Part shown: piece by piece, positions 1-5,467 of the stretch | Layout of the letters: every line of letters begins with the position of its first letter | Numbering within the stretch: the stretch's first letter is position 1 | Assembly (NCBI GenBank): GCA_017551645.1 | Contig: JAFZLE010000100.1 | Location: 1 to 5,467 of the forward strand | Source: Clostridia bacterium | Lineage (GTDB): Bacteria > Bacillota > Clostridia > Christensenellales > Aristaeellaceae | Direction of reading: 5' to 3' | DNA: 5,467 nt | The notes under the pieces: model-generated | The model's database searches: none | What the model was told of the DNA's origin: nothing | What the model saw: only the letters and a program-made list of their open reading frames with translations | Translations under genes and position numbers: made by a program

Positions 1-1
1 G

Positions 2-574
2 ATGCGGATAAAACGCATGCAGCGCCGGCGCTGCCTTGACGCGCGCAGGAGCCTGACTGCCGCTGAGCGCGTGCGTTTCAGTGAGCGCATATGCCAAAAC
101 ATCCTGAAACTGGACGAGGCGCGCAGCGCGAAGGTGATACTGTCTTATGCCGCTACGCCCGACGAAGTCGATCTTGACAAGTTCAATTCCCGGGCGGAAG
201 CGGAGGGCAAACTTGTCGCATATCCGTATGTGCTGGAAGACGGCGGCATGGAAGCTACGGTGCCGCGGGACAGTCAGGCGTGGGAAACGGGCAGATTCGG
301 CATCCGGACTCCTGCAGCGGCGAAATCGGAGTTCATTCCGCCGGAAATGATCGATCTGGTGATCGTACCGTGCGCGGGCTTTGACGCGGAAGGCGGACGG
401 CTGGGCCGCGGAGGCGGCTACTATGACAGATTCCTTCCGCGCTGCCCTAAAGCAGACTGCGTGGCGGTCGCCTTCGAGGCGCAGAAACTTGAACGCGTGG
501 CGCGGGATGAAAACGATCATACGGTCGGCGCGATCGTTACCGAACTGGACTGCTACCGAAGCGGGGCGGAGTGA
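2..574 (+). CDS. ygfA: 5-formyltetrahydrofolate cyclo-ligase (5,10-methenyl-THF synthetase)
   Basis: Cytosolic one-carbon enzyme that converts 5-formyl-THF to 5,10-methenyl-THF with ATP. Seen in the 190-aa product: a basic N-terminal helix, SYAATPDEVDL at residues 48-58, GRFGIRTP at 98-104, the family signature GRLGRGGGYYDRFL at about 132-145 (Gly-rich ATP/phosphate loop plus YYD), and DHTVGAIVTE near the C-terminus. Length is normal for the family (about 180-200 aa). The ATG lies one base from the window edge, so its ribosome site cannot be seen and a start slightly upstream is possible, although the N-terminus already looks complete for the family. The gene is followed by an 84-bp gap and then a same-strand sugar isomerase-like gene; the two may be cotranscribed, but no functional link is evident. 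E. coli calls this gene ygfA and B. subtilis yqgN. Family assignment is very secure. Confidence 0.95.
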   Translation: MRIKRMQRRRCLDARRSLTAAERVRFSERICQNILKLDEARSAKVILSYAATPDEVDLDKFNSRAEAEGKLVAYPYVLEDGGMEATVPRDSQAWETGRFGIRTPAAAKSEFIPPEMIDLVIVPCAGFDAEGGRLGRGGGYYDRFLPRCPKADCVAVAFEAQKLERVARDENDHTVGAIVTELDCYRSGAE

Positions 575-609
575 CGCAGCCGGTGGTCCATCGGGATTCC
601 ACCCTTGTC

Positions 610-639
610 TTGACCGGGCCTGAAACTCCGGGCTTTATC
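610..639 (+). promoter_or_regulatory. possible weak promoter before the TIM-barrel gene
   Basis: TTGACC at 610-615 matches the -35 consensus at 5 of 6 positions, but the hexamer at proper spacing (633-638, CTTTAT) matches the -10 consensus at only 3 of 6. A start near 645 would leave a very short leader before the GAGG ribosome site at 647-650. It is plausible only as a weak promoter; read-through from the upstream folate gene is equally likely. Confidence 0.2.
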
Positions 640-658
640 GATCAGTGAGGATATACAA

Positions 659-1372
659 ATGCGGGCGGGAATACAGATTTCAAGCTTCAAACCTCTAATG
701 ACGGACCTGGGCGGTTTAAAAAGGGTGCTTGGCTTTATGCGGGATATCGGCTGCAGATACACGCAGCTGCAGTGGATAGACAGGCACATCTCGCCCAAGG
801 ATATCGCCGCAGCGCTTGACGAGTATGGCGTAAATGCGCTGGGGACACAGGACAAGGCTTACGCGGTGTTTGACGACGCGGAATACCATCTTGAGCTCTG
901 CCGCCTTACGGGAGCCCGCAGCATCTGCGTGAGCGGTGCGGAAGAAACCGGAATGGAAGCGTTTGCGCGGGGGCTCGGCGCGCTGTACGAAAAAGCCTGC
1001 AGTGCGGGATGCGTCATTTCGTTCCATCCCACGAAGCGTGATTTTGATACGGCGCTTGAATACATAATGCGGCGCTATGGATACATGCGTCTCACGCTCG
1101 ATCTGTGCCAGGCACACGACGCGGGTGCTTCAGCTGCTGATATCATCGGCAAATACGGCGGGCGGATAGATATGGTCCATTTTAAGGACAGGTATCCAAA
1201 CGGCGATCTGTGTCCCGTGGGGCAGGGCGTAATAGACTTTGCGAGCGCCGCGGAGGCGTGTGCGAAGGCGGGCGTCAAATACCTGCTGGCGGAACAGGAG
1301 CGCTGGCAGGATCCCTTCAGTGAACTGAAACAAGGCTTCGGATACACCAAAAGCCTTGCCGAAAAAGCGTGA
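659..1372 (+). CDS. sugar phosphate isomerase/epimerase-like TIM-barrel protein
   Basis: A 237-aa protein of the xylose-isomerase-like (AP endonuclease family 2) TIM-barrel superfamily, whose members isomerise or epimerise sugars, inosose or keto acids using a bound divalent metal. Seen: alternating beta/alpha pattern from the first strand (AGIQISSF); SFHPTKRDF at about 121-129, in the place of the common HNHxxEF segment; LTLDLCQAHDAG at 145-156 with D148 and H153; DMVHFKDR at 171-178, the superfamily HxKD element; PVGQGVIDF at 187-194; and LLAEQERW at 209-216, where E212 sits at the usual last metal-ligand position. The length is short for the superfamily (commonly 250-300 aa) but the barrel seems complete. 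A GAGG at 647-650 lies 8 nt before the ATG. The neighbouring sugar module is convergent, so membership in it is uncertain. Superfamily call is firm; substrate is unknown. Confidence 0.85.
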   Translation: MRAGIQISSFKPLMTDLGGLKRVLGFMRDIGCRYTQLQWIDRHISPKDIAAALDEYGVNALGTQDKAYAVFDDAEYHLELCRLTGARSICVSGAEETGMEAFARGLGALYEKACSAGCVISFHPTKRDFDTALEYIMRRYGYMRLTLDLCQAHDAGASAADIIGKYGGRIDMVHFKDRYPNGDLCPVGQGVIDFASAAEACAKAGVKYLLAEQERWQDPFSELKQGFGYTKSLAEKA

Positions 1373-1457
1373 CTGCTTCCTGCGTGAAGCACATACAGGC
1401 GCGAGAACGCTGACGGGGCCCGCGGAACTGAAAAAGTGTGTTCTATAAGAATTAATG

Positions 1458-1497
1458 CCGGCCGGGAGGCTAAGTGCTCTGCACTTCTTCCAGCCGG
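1458..1497 (-). terminator. nested hairpin, possible bidirectional terminator between convergent genes
   Basis: CCGGCCGG (1458-1465) and CCAGCCGG (1490-1497) form an 8-bp outer stem. Inside it AAGTGC (1472-1477) and GCACTT (1481-1486) form a perfect 6-bp hairpin with a 3-nt loop. The one outer mismatch is C/A in plus-strand RNA but a G-U wobble in minus-strand RNA, so the fold favours the permease transcript, whose stop codon (1470-1472) lies inside it. Downstream on the minus strand is CATTAATTCTTATAG, which is T-rich but not a clean U-tract; on the plus strand TATTTCTTT follows. The site is suitably placed to end both converging transcripts, but the imperfect T-tracts keep this tentative. 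Confidence 0.45.
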
Positions 1498-2795
1498 TAT
1501 TTCTTTAGCAGCAGCATGGTGACCGCGGGGACGATTATCTGGAATGCGGCCCACGCCAGCACCAGCGCCTGCACATTGCAGAAATGGAAGCCGAGCACGT
1601 TCCAGTCCAGACCGGGATTGTACTTTATGAACGCGGTGCCGAGAGATACCCCCAGGAAAGCCCCCAGGTTGGAAGTTATGGCGTTGAAAGAAATGTAGTT
1701 GCTCTGATTTTCCCTTGGAGCATTCAGGAAAGGTATGTTCTGCGCGGCTACGTTGGCGGTGGCGCCCATCCAGTGCTGCGTAAGGCGCACGACGGGCAGG
1801 AGGATCCACACGTTGGACGCGTTCACACAGGCGTAGGCTATAGTTGTGGGGAATTGGATGAATGTATACAGCGCGAATGCCCCGTACCAGCCCAAACGCC
1901 TTATGGTATTTGTGGAAGAACGGGCGAATATGGTCATGAACACGGGATACATGAAGTTGATGAGCTGCACGAAAGTAAAGGTCACATGGGCCTGGTCCAG
2001 CAGGTAGGCGGACAAGGCGCCGGATGATACGTTCTGGCCCATGCAGTATATGAACATGATCACCATCGTCATGCGGAATTTCGGGTGTTTGAGAGGCTTG
2101 GTGACTATGTCAGTGAAGCGGGGCTTGTTGGTCTGGGGGTATGGGAATTCCCTGGGCAGGGCCAGAAGAATGGCCTCGGTGATGCCCAAAGCGTAGGCTA
2201 TGTAGCGCAGTGCCACCACCACGGTATACTCGTGGGGAGAGCCGGAAAAACTGTCCGCTATGAAGGCGCTTACCACGCCCAGACCCAGGCCGAAAAAGTA
2301 GGCGATGCGGGTAGAACTGGCGAAATACCCCGCGCGCAAGTCGCCGGGTATGAAATTCAGGTGCCATACGGTATAACCGCAGCCGCACATGGCGTTTACT
2401 ATGTTTGCGGTGAATAAAAGCACGACGAAGGCCGTGACCCTTGCGGAAGGGTCACGGAATATCTCTGGCACGAGAGTAATGCACAGGAGATTGAGCGTGT
2501 AATAGGTGATACGGCCTGCCATGAGCAGGTAGCGCCTGCGCGGGAAGCTCTCGAGTATAAACGGAGAAAACACGGCGATCACGTTGGACAACAGGGGGAT
2601 GGCGGTGATGATGCCTATGTTCACCAGGTTGATGCCGTTGTGCAGCAGAAAACTGGTGTAAAACAGCGAGCCGGTCATCCAGGCAATGACATTCTGCGCA
2701 ACGACGCTGAAGAGCATGGTGCAGCGGCCCTTGCCCATATCGTCGCCAAAATTATACAGCGCGCGCAGGCCCAGATCTCTTCGTGTCAGGCGCAT
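1470..2795 (-). CDS. MFS permease, probable sugar/sugar-derivative transporter
   Basis: A 441-aa inner-membrane protein with about 12 hydrophobic segments (roughly residues 28-50, 56-80, 88-109, 118-140, 163-182, 193-213, 242-264, 270-291, 301-322, 327-350, 370-391, 408-430). This is the two six-helix bundle layout of the major facilitator superfamily. There is a charged cytoplasmic linker around 214-240, basic turns such as PRRR at 85-88, and a short charged C-terminus ending in EEVQST. The start at 2795 is chosen because AGGGA (2804-2808) lies 8 nt upstream and a strong -10 lies at 2827-2832; the longer reading frame to 2873 would begin upstream of that promoter. Divergent from the NagA-like operon, it probably imports that operon's substrate, an inference from position only. 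MFS assignment is secure; the transported compound is not determined. Confidence 0.88.
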   Translation of the reverse strand: MRLTRRDLGLRALYNFGDDMGKGRCTMLFSVVAQNVIAWMTGSLFYTSFLLHNGINLVNIGIITAIPLLSNVIAVFSPFILESFPRRRYLLMAGRITYYTLNLLCITLVPEIFRDPSARVTAFVVLLFTANIVNAMCGCGYTVWHLNFIPGDLRAGYFASSTRIAYFFGLGLGVVSAFIADSFSGSPHEYTVVVALRYIAYALGITEAILLALPREFPYPQTNKPRFTDIVTKPLKHPKFRMTMVIMFIYCMGQNVSSGALSAYLLDQAHVTFTFVQLINFMYPVFMTIFARSSTNTIRRLGWYGAFALYTFIQFPTTIAYACVNASNVWILLPVVRLTQHWMGATANVAAQNIPFLNAPRENQSNYISFNAITSNLGAFLGVSLGTAFIKYNPGLDWNVLGFHFCNVQALVLAWAAFQIIVPAVTMLLLKKYRLEEVQST

Positions 2796-2826
2796 ACCGA
2801 CCGTCCCTTTCTGCCATTGTAGGATA

Positions 2827-2855
2827 ATTATACCACAACAGGCGCGATAAAGGAA
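2827..2855 (-). promoter_or_regulatory. promoter of the MFS permease gene (extended -10)
   Basis: On the minus strand a perfect TATAAT (2832 down to 2827) is preceded by TGG, giving the extended -10 TGGTATAAT. The -35 at 17-bp spacing is poor (TTCCTT, 2855-2850), as is common with extended -10 promoters. Transcription would begin near 2820, leaving a leader of about 25 nt with AGGGA before the ATG at 2795. Confidence 0.72.
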
Positions 2856-2940
2856 CAGATCGGCGGCGAACATGGCGGCCTCCGGACTGTACGCGCCGCA
2901 GATATTTCGCGCGCCATCCCGCTTTTGTTTAATCTATTCA

Positions 2941-2969
2941 TTGTATTGTTTTCGTTATGATGGTATAAT
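2941..2969 (+). promoter_or_regulatory. promoter of the nagA-like/nagB-like operon (extended -10)
   Basis: TGGTATAAT at 2961-2969 is an extended -10 with a perfect TATAAT. TTGTAT at 2941-2946, at 17-bp spacing, is a partial -35 (TTG conserved). The stretch just upstream (about 2922-2940) is AT-rich and could act as an UP element. Transcription would begin near 2976, giving a leader of about 80 nt. The same TGGTATAAT serves the divergent permease promoter, with the two -10 boxes about 131 bp apart. Confidence 0.72.
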
Positions 2970-2975
2970 ATGAAC

Positions 2976-3055
2976 CGGTAGCGTGTTTTTGGGGGACGGT
3001 ATAGGTCATCGTCCGGGTCTACTCTTGGCCGTAAGGCCTTTGTCGGAGGCAAACC
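2976..3055 (+). promoter_or_regulatory. structured 5' leader and ribosome site of the NagA-like gene
   Basis: The predicted leader holds two small hairpins before the ribosome site. GGACGGT (2994-3000) pairs with ATCGTCC (3008-3014), 7 bp including one G-U, around a 7-nt loop. GGCC-GTAA-GGCC (3027-3038) is a 4-bp stem capped by a GNRA-type tetraloop. GGAGG at 3045-3049 then stands 6 nt before the GTG at 3056 and fixes that start. GCCT at 3036-3039 could alternatively pair with AGGC at 3047-3050 and partly hide the ribosome site. I recognise no known riboswitch class; regulation is possible but unproven. Confidence 0.4.
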
Positions 3056-4204
3056 GTGAAACTGAAAGCCGTAACAAACGCCATACTGGTAATGCGGGAT
3101 CACCTTATACCGGATGGATATGTGCTGATCGAAAACGGCGTGATCGCAGATTTTGGCGAGATGCGCCGCAGGGCTTTGCCGCAAGGGTGCGAAAAGATCG
3201 ACGCGCAGGGGCTGTTCCTCGGCCCCGGGCTCATCGATATACATACGCACGCTTCCGACAAAGTGTTTTTTATAGATGACCCGGTGACGGTGTCGCAGTA
3301 TCATATGCGGGCAGGGACCACTACGGTGCTTCCGGCGCTGTACTTTTCCATGGATCAGGGGGAATGGCTGGACAGCATACGCAAGCTGCGGGCCGCCATG
3401 AGCGATCCCAGATGCAGGAACATAGGCGGCCTGTACATGGAAGGCCCTTACCTTAACCCCAAGTTCGGCTGCGACAAGGAGAACAACCCCTGGAGAGGCG
3501 GCATAGACCGCAAAGAGTATATGCCGATAATCGAGGCGGCTGCGGATATCGCGAAGGTCTGGGCCGTGGCTCCCGAGCGGGAGGGGATACTTGATTTCGC
3601 GCGGGACGTGCGCCGTTTGAATCCCGACGCGGTCTTCGCCGTCGCGCACAGCGAGGCGGAGCCGTACCAGCTCGAGCCGCTGCTGCCTTTGGGGCTGCGC
3701 ATAGGCACGCACCACACCGACGCAACTGGGACCATTCAAAAGTATCCCGAGGTCAAAGGCGTGTGCGTGGACGAGTTCGTGAATTACCACAGGGAGATAT
3801 TTGCCGAGCTCATCTGCGACAGCCGCGGCATACACGTGGATCCGTTCATGCTCAGACTTGTCAGGAAAATAAAGGGCGACGACAGGATCATACTCATATC
3901 GGACGCCTACGCTTCCGACGCGCCTGCCCCGCCCGGTTACGAGGATGTGAACGACATCAACTTTGATTACTCGGGCGAGATCGCGGGCTCAAAGCTCACG
4001 CTGAACGTGGCGATGCGCAACATGATGAAACACACCGGCGCGTCCATAGTGGACGTGTTCGGATACGCCTCGCGCAACCCGGCCCAGGCAGTCGGTCTCA
4101 CTGACCGCGGCGAGATCGCGGTAGGCAAGCGCGCGGACCTGATAATCACCGACCACCTTATGAACGTAAAAACGATCATGATAGAAGGAGAGAAGCAACC
4201 ATGA
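3056..4204 (+). CDS. NagA-like N-acetylglucosamine-6-phosphate deacetylase family amidohydrolase
   Basis: A 382-aa amidohydrolase of the NagA family, which removes acetate from N-acetyl amino-sugar phosphates in the cytosol. Seen: an N-terminal beta-sandwich strand pair ending in PGLIDIHTHA (57-66, metal ligands H63/H65); YMEGPYLNP (127-135, with E129 at the NagA glutamate ligand); VAHSEA (196-201, H198); GTHHTDAT (217-224, H219); RGIHVDP (257-263, H260); ILISDA (279-284, catalytic D283); then GSKLTLNVAMRNM and SRNPAQAVGL, closing with GKRADLIITD. Length matches the family (about 380 aa). The start is GTG, fixed by GGAGG 6 nt upstream. Odd points: HLFNAM/HLYNAM has become HHTDAT and the REPG arginine is absent, so substrate binding probably differs from classical NagA. 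It overlaps the NagB-like gene by 4 bp, indicating translational coupling. Family is sure; GlcNAc-6-P as substrate is doubtful. Confidence 0.88.
   Translation: MKLKAVTNAILVMRDHLIPDGYVLIENGVIADFGEMRRRALPQGCEKIDAQGLFLGPGLIDIHTHASDKVFFIDDPVTVSQYHMRAGTTTVLPALYFSMDQGEWLDSIRKLRAAMSDPRCRNIGGLYMEGPYLNPKFGCDKENNPWRGGIDRKEYMPIIEAAADIAKVWAVAPEREGILDFARDVRRLNPDAVFAVAHSEAEPYQLEPLLPLGLRIGTHHTDATGTIQKYPEVKGVCVDEFVNYHREIFAELICDSRGIHVDPFMLRLVRKIKGDDRIILISDAYASDAPAPPGYEDVNDINFDYSGEIAGSKLTLNVAMRNMMKHTGASIVDVFGYASRNPAQAVGLTDRGEIAVGKRADLIITDHLMNVKTIMIEGEKQP
4185..4204 (+). promoter_or_regulatory. ribosome site and ATGA overlap coupling the two nag-like genes
   Basis: AAGGAG at 4185-4190 lies inside the end of the NagA-like gene, 10 nt before the ATG at 4201. 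The start codon and the upstream TGA share ATGA (4201-4204), a classic arrangement for translational coupling. Confidence 0.75.
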
Positions 4205-5169
4205 AAGACATCATTACCGATCCCTCGACCAAGCTGAACTTCAGACCCGGCAGTTATGTACCGTTCCAGGACCGGGAAGTATGCGAACGCCTGCGCCTTC
4301 TGACCCGGGAGCAGCTTGAGCAGCACGAACCGTGGCAGCATCCGGAATTCAAGGTCAAAGTCATGATGAATCCTCATCCGGTGCTGATCGCCACCCTGTT
4401 CTCAAGGCTCAAGGAAGCCAGCGAGGCGGGCCGCAGCTTCTCCATGATACTGGGCAACCCGGAGCCGGAGACTTACATCCCCCTGGCGCAGCTTATCAAT
4501 TACTTCAAAGTGGACTGCTCAAAGGTTCACATTTTTGCCGAGGACGAGTGGGCGGACGACGAAGGCAACATAGCGCCCGAGACCTACGAAGCCGGTTTCG
4601 TGCATTCCATGCTCAAGTATTTCGTGTATCAGATCGACCCGAAACTCAGGATGCCCATGGACAACGTGCATTATCCTACCAACAAAAACATCAGCTATTA
4701 TTCAAAGCTCATCAACGATATAACCGAGGGCGGCGCCGATATCATCTCCACTTCTCCCGGCTGGACAGGCCACGTGGCGTTTATCGATCCCGTACCGGAC
4801 TTCGTAAGGGACGATATCGACGAGTGGCTCAACCTTGAAGCCAGGATAGTGACCCTGCATCCGCTTACGGTAGCTCAGAACAGCCTGCACGGCGTGTTCG
4901 GGCAGTCCGGATACGTGGCCAGCGTGCCGCCTAAAGCCGCCACCATAGGCCCCGTCGACGTGAAGCGGGCCAAGGAACGCATAGAGGTGCACGCGCTTCT
5001 GACCAACAATACCTTCTCTTCCTGGCAGAGGATGACGTCACGTCTCGTGACCCACGGCCCCGTGACTCCGCTGGTGCCCAGTTCCATGCTGCAGACGATG
5101 AAGACCCAGGTCTATATAAGCGAGGAAGTCGCCGCGCCGTTTGAGTGCTGGGAGAAAGTGGGCTACTGA
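4201..5169 (+). CDS. divergent NagB-like (glucosamine-6-phosphate deaminase/isomerase family) protein
   Basis: A 322-aa protein with the NagB/6-phosphogluconolactonase-type fold; classical NagB turns GlcN-6-P into Fru-6-P plus ammonia. Matching landmarks in order: MILGNPEPETYIPL (82-95) at the GGTP-loop position; HIFAEDEW (110-117) with D115-E116, like NagB's MDEY; SPGWTGHVAFIDP (185-197), aligning to GxGxDGHIAFNEP; a TLHPLTVAQNSL segment at about 218-229; AATIGPVDVKRAKE (246-259), like AITxGxxxxxxAxE; and GPVTPLVPSSMLQ (286-298), like the family's C-terminal PxSxLQ. About 48 residues are added at the N-terminus compared with NagB (near 266 aa). Odd residues: NagB D141 is T189, E148 is D196, H143 is kept as H191; the phosphate loop serine/threonine and the GxxKA lysine are lost. 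Fold is confident; true reaction unknown. Confidence 0.82.
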   Translation: MKDIITDPSTKLNFRPGSYVPFQDREVCERLRLLTREQLEQHEPWQHPEFKVKVMMNPHPVLIATLFSRLKEASEAGRSFSMILGNPEPETYIPLAQLINYFKVDCSKVHIFAEDEWADDEGNIAPETYEAGFVHSMLKYFVYQIDPKLRMPMDNVHYPTNKNISYYSKLINDITEGGADIISTSPGWTGHVAFIDPVPDFVRDDIDEWLNLEARIVTLHPLTVAQNSLHGVFGQSGYVASVPPKAATIGPVDVKRAKERIEVHALLTNNTFSSWQRMTSRLVTHGPVTPLVPSSMLQTMKTQVYISEEVAAPFECWEKVGY

Positions 5170-5238
5170 TAACAGGAGCCAGGCAAGCTCTAAAAGGGTT
5201 TCAAAGCATTTATTTCTTAGCTGCGGGGAGGATTCGCG

Positions 5239-5467
5239 ATGATAAGCGCCGAGGCATTGGCACAGGCGAAAGCGGCCTACGACATTGAACGGGACTGCAT
5301 CGAGGAGATGAAATCGCTGTTCGACGAGCAGGCTTTTTCACGCGCCGTCGAACTGCTCAAGGCTGCGCCGCGCATAGGCACTACGGGATGCGGGCATTCC
5401 GGCATCATAGGCATGCATATCGCGCACCTGCTGTGCTGTATCGAGCTGCCGGCCAGGTTCATTTCCC
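5239..5467 (+). CDS. SIS-domain sugar isomerase, KpsF/GutQ-like (3' end outside window)
   Basis: Only the first 76 codons are present. The ATG at 5239 has GGGGAGG (5225-5231) 7 nt upstream, a strong ribosome site. A leading helical segment (residues 4-43) precedes PRIGTTGCGHSGIIGMHIAH (44-63), which matches the opening strand and phosphosugar-binding loop of SIS domains in the arabinose-5-phosphate isomerase (KpsF/GutQ/KdsD) group, where GMGKSG is usual; here it is GCGHSG. The following ELPARFIS (69-76) fits the next strand. SIS proteins isomerise or bind phosphosugars. It is same-strand and 69 bp downstream of the NagB-like gene with no terminator seen between, so it is probably the third gene of the operon. 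The exact reaction cannot be read from the visible part. Confidence 0.8.
   Translation, partial: MISAEALAQAKAAYDIERDCIEEMKSLFDEQAFSRAVELLKAAPRIGTTGCGHSGIIGMHIAHLLCCIELPARFIS

Noticed and set aside
1331..1358. Perfect 8-bp inverted repeat CAAGGCTT/AAGCCTTG near the end of the TIM-barrel gene
   Set aside because: It lies within coding sequence and is not followed by a proper T-tract on the plus strand; about one or two such repeats are expected by chance in a window this size.
1374..1391. 6-bp hairpin (TGCTTC/GAAGCA) just after the TIM-barrel stop
   Set aside because: The stem is short and no U-tract follows, so it is not credible as an intrinsic terminator.
1075..1809. Minus-strand frame of 244 codons spanning the convergent gap
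   Set aside because: It overlaps two well-supported genes in other frames and its translation is Arg/Pro/Ala/Ser-rich with no domain pattern.
1584..2417. Plus-strand frames of 147 and 110 codons inside the permease
   Set aside because: They are shadows of the membrane protein gene: no membrane segments or known motifs, and no ribosome sites.
2947..2960. CcpA cre-like site TGTTTTCGTTATGA within the operon promoter
   Set aside because: It matches the cre consensus at about 11 of 14 positions but fails at the conserved AA and C, so I do not claim it; comparison with related genomes would be needed.
2828..3835. Long minus-strand open frame of about 335 codons opposite the NagA-like gene and the intergenic region
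   Set aside because: It is antisense to a gene with clear NagA motifs, crosses both promoters, has a low-complexity basic/aromatic composition with no recognisable domain, and has no need to exist given the plus-strand gene.
1..5467. CRISPR arrays, tRNA/rRNA genes, insertion sequences, attachment sites
   Set aside because: I saw no regularly spaced repeats, no tRNA-like cloverleaf sequence, no transposase motifs and no terminal inverted repeats.

Overview
The window reads as ordinary bacterial chromosome: compact genes, strong Shine-Dalgarno sites, and two sigma70/sigmaA-type promoters with extended -10 elements. It is visibly GC-rich (I estimate 55-60% by eye), yet it uses the Ile codon ATA and the Arg codon AGG freely. 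With the GGAGG/AAGGAG ribosome sites this would suit an anaerobic, Clostridia-like Bacillota. That assignment is an inference and weak; no marker gene here settles it.

Layout. (1) Positions 2-574 (+) encode 5-formyltetrahydrofolate cyclo-ligase, a housekeeping folate enzyme. (2) Positions 659-1372 (+) encode a small TIM-barrel protein of the sugar-phosphate isomerase/epimerase (xylose-isomerase-like) superfamily. (3) A short convergent gap with a nested hairpin, perhaps a bidirectional terminator, separates it from (4) an MFS permease on the minus strand, best started at 2795 (441 aa). (5) A 260-bp divergent intergenic region carries one extended -10 promoter facing each way and a structured leader of about 80 nt. 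(6) Rightward from there runs an operon: a NagA-like amidohydrolase (3056-4204, GTG start), a NagB-like glucosamine-6-phosphate deaminase/isomerase homologue overlapping it by 4 bp (4201-5169), and, after 69 bp, a SIS-domain sugar isomerase cut by the window edge (from 5239).

How the genes may work together. Permease, N-acetyl-sugar deacetylase-like enzyme, amino-sugar deaminase-like enzyme and SIS isomerase look like one uptake-and-breakdown module for an amino sugar or related sugar derivative. The main point of interest is that both core enzymes depart from classical NagA and NagB. The metal ligands and catalytic aspartate of the NagA fold are kept, but the HLFNAM...REPG substrate/phosphate segment is not. 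In the NagB homologue the GGTP-type phosphate loop, the GxxKA lysine, and the aspartate of the GxDGH motif are replaced. So the substrate is probably not plain GlcNAc-6-P/GlcN-6-P, and the second step may not be the classical deamination. This is inferred from by-eye alignment with remembered family sequences and remains untested.
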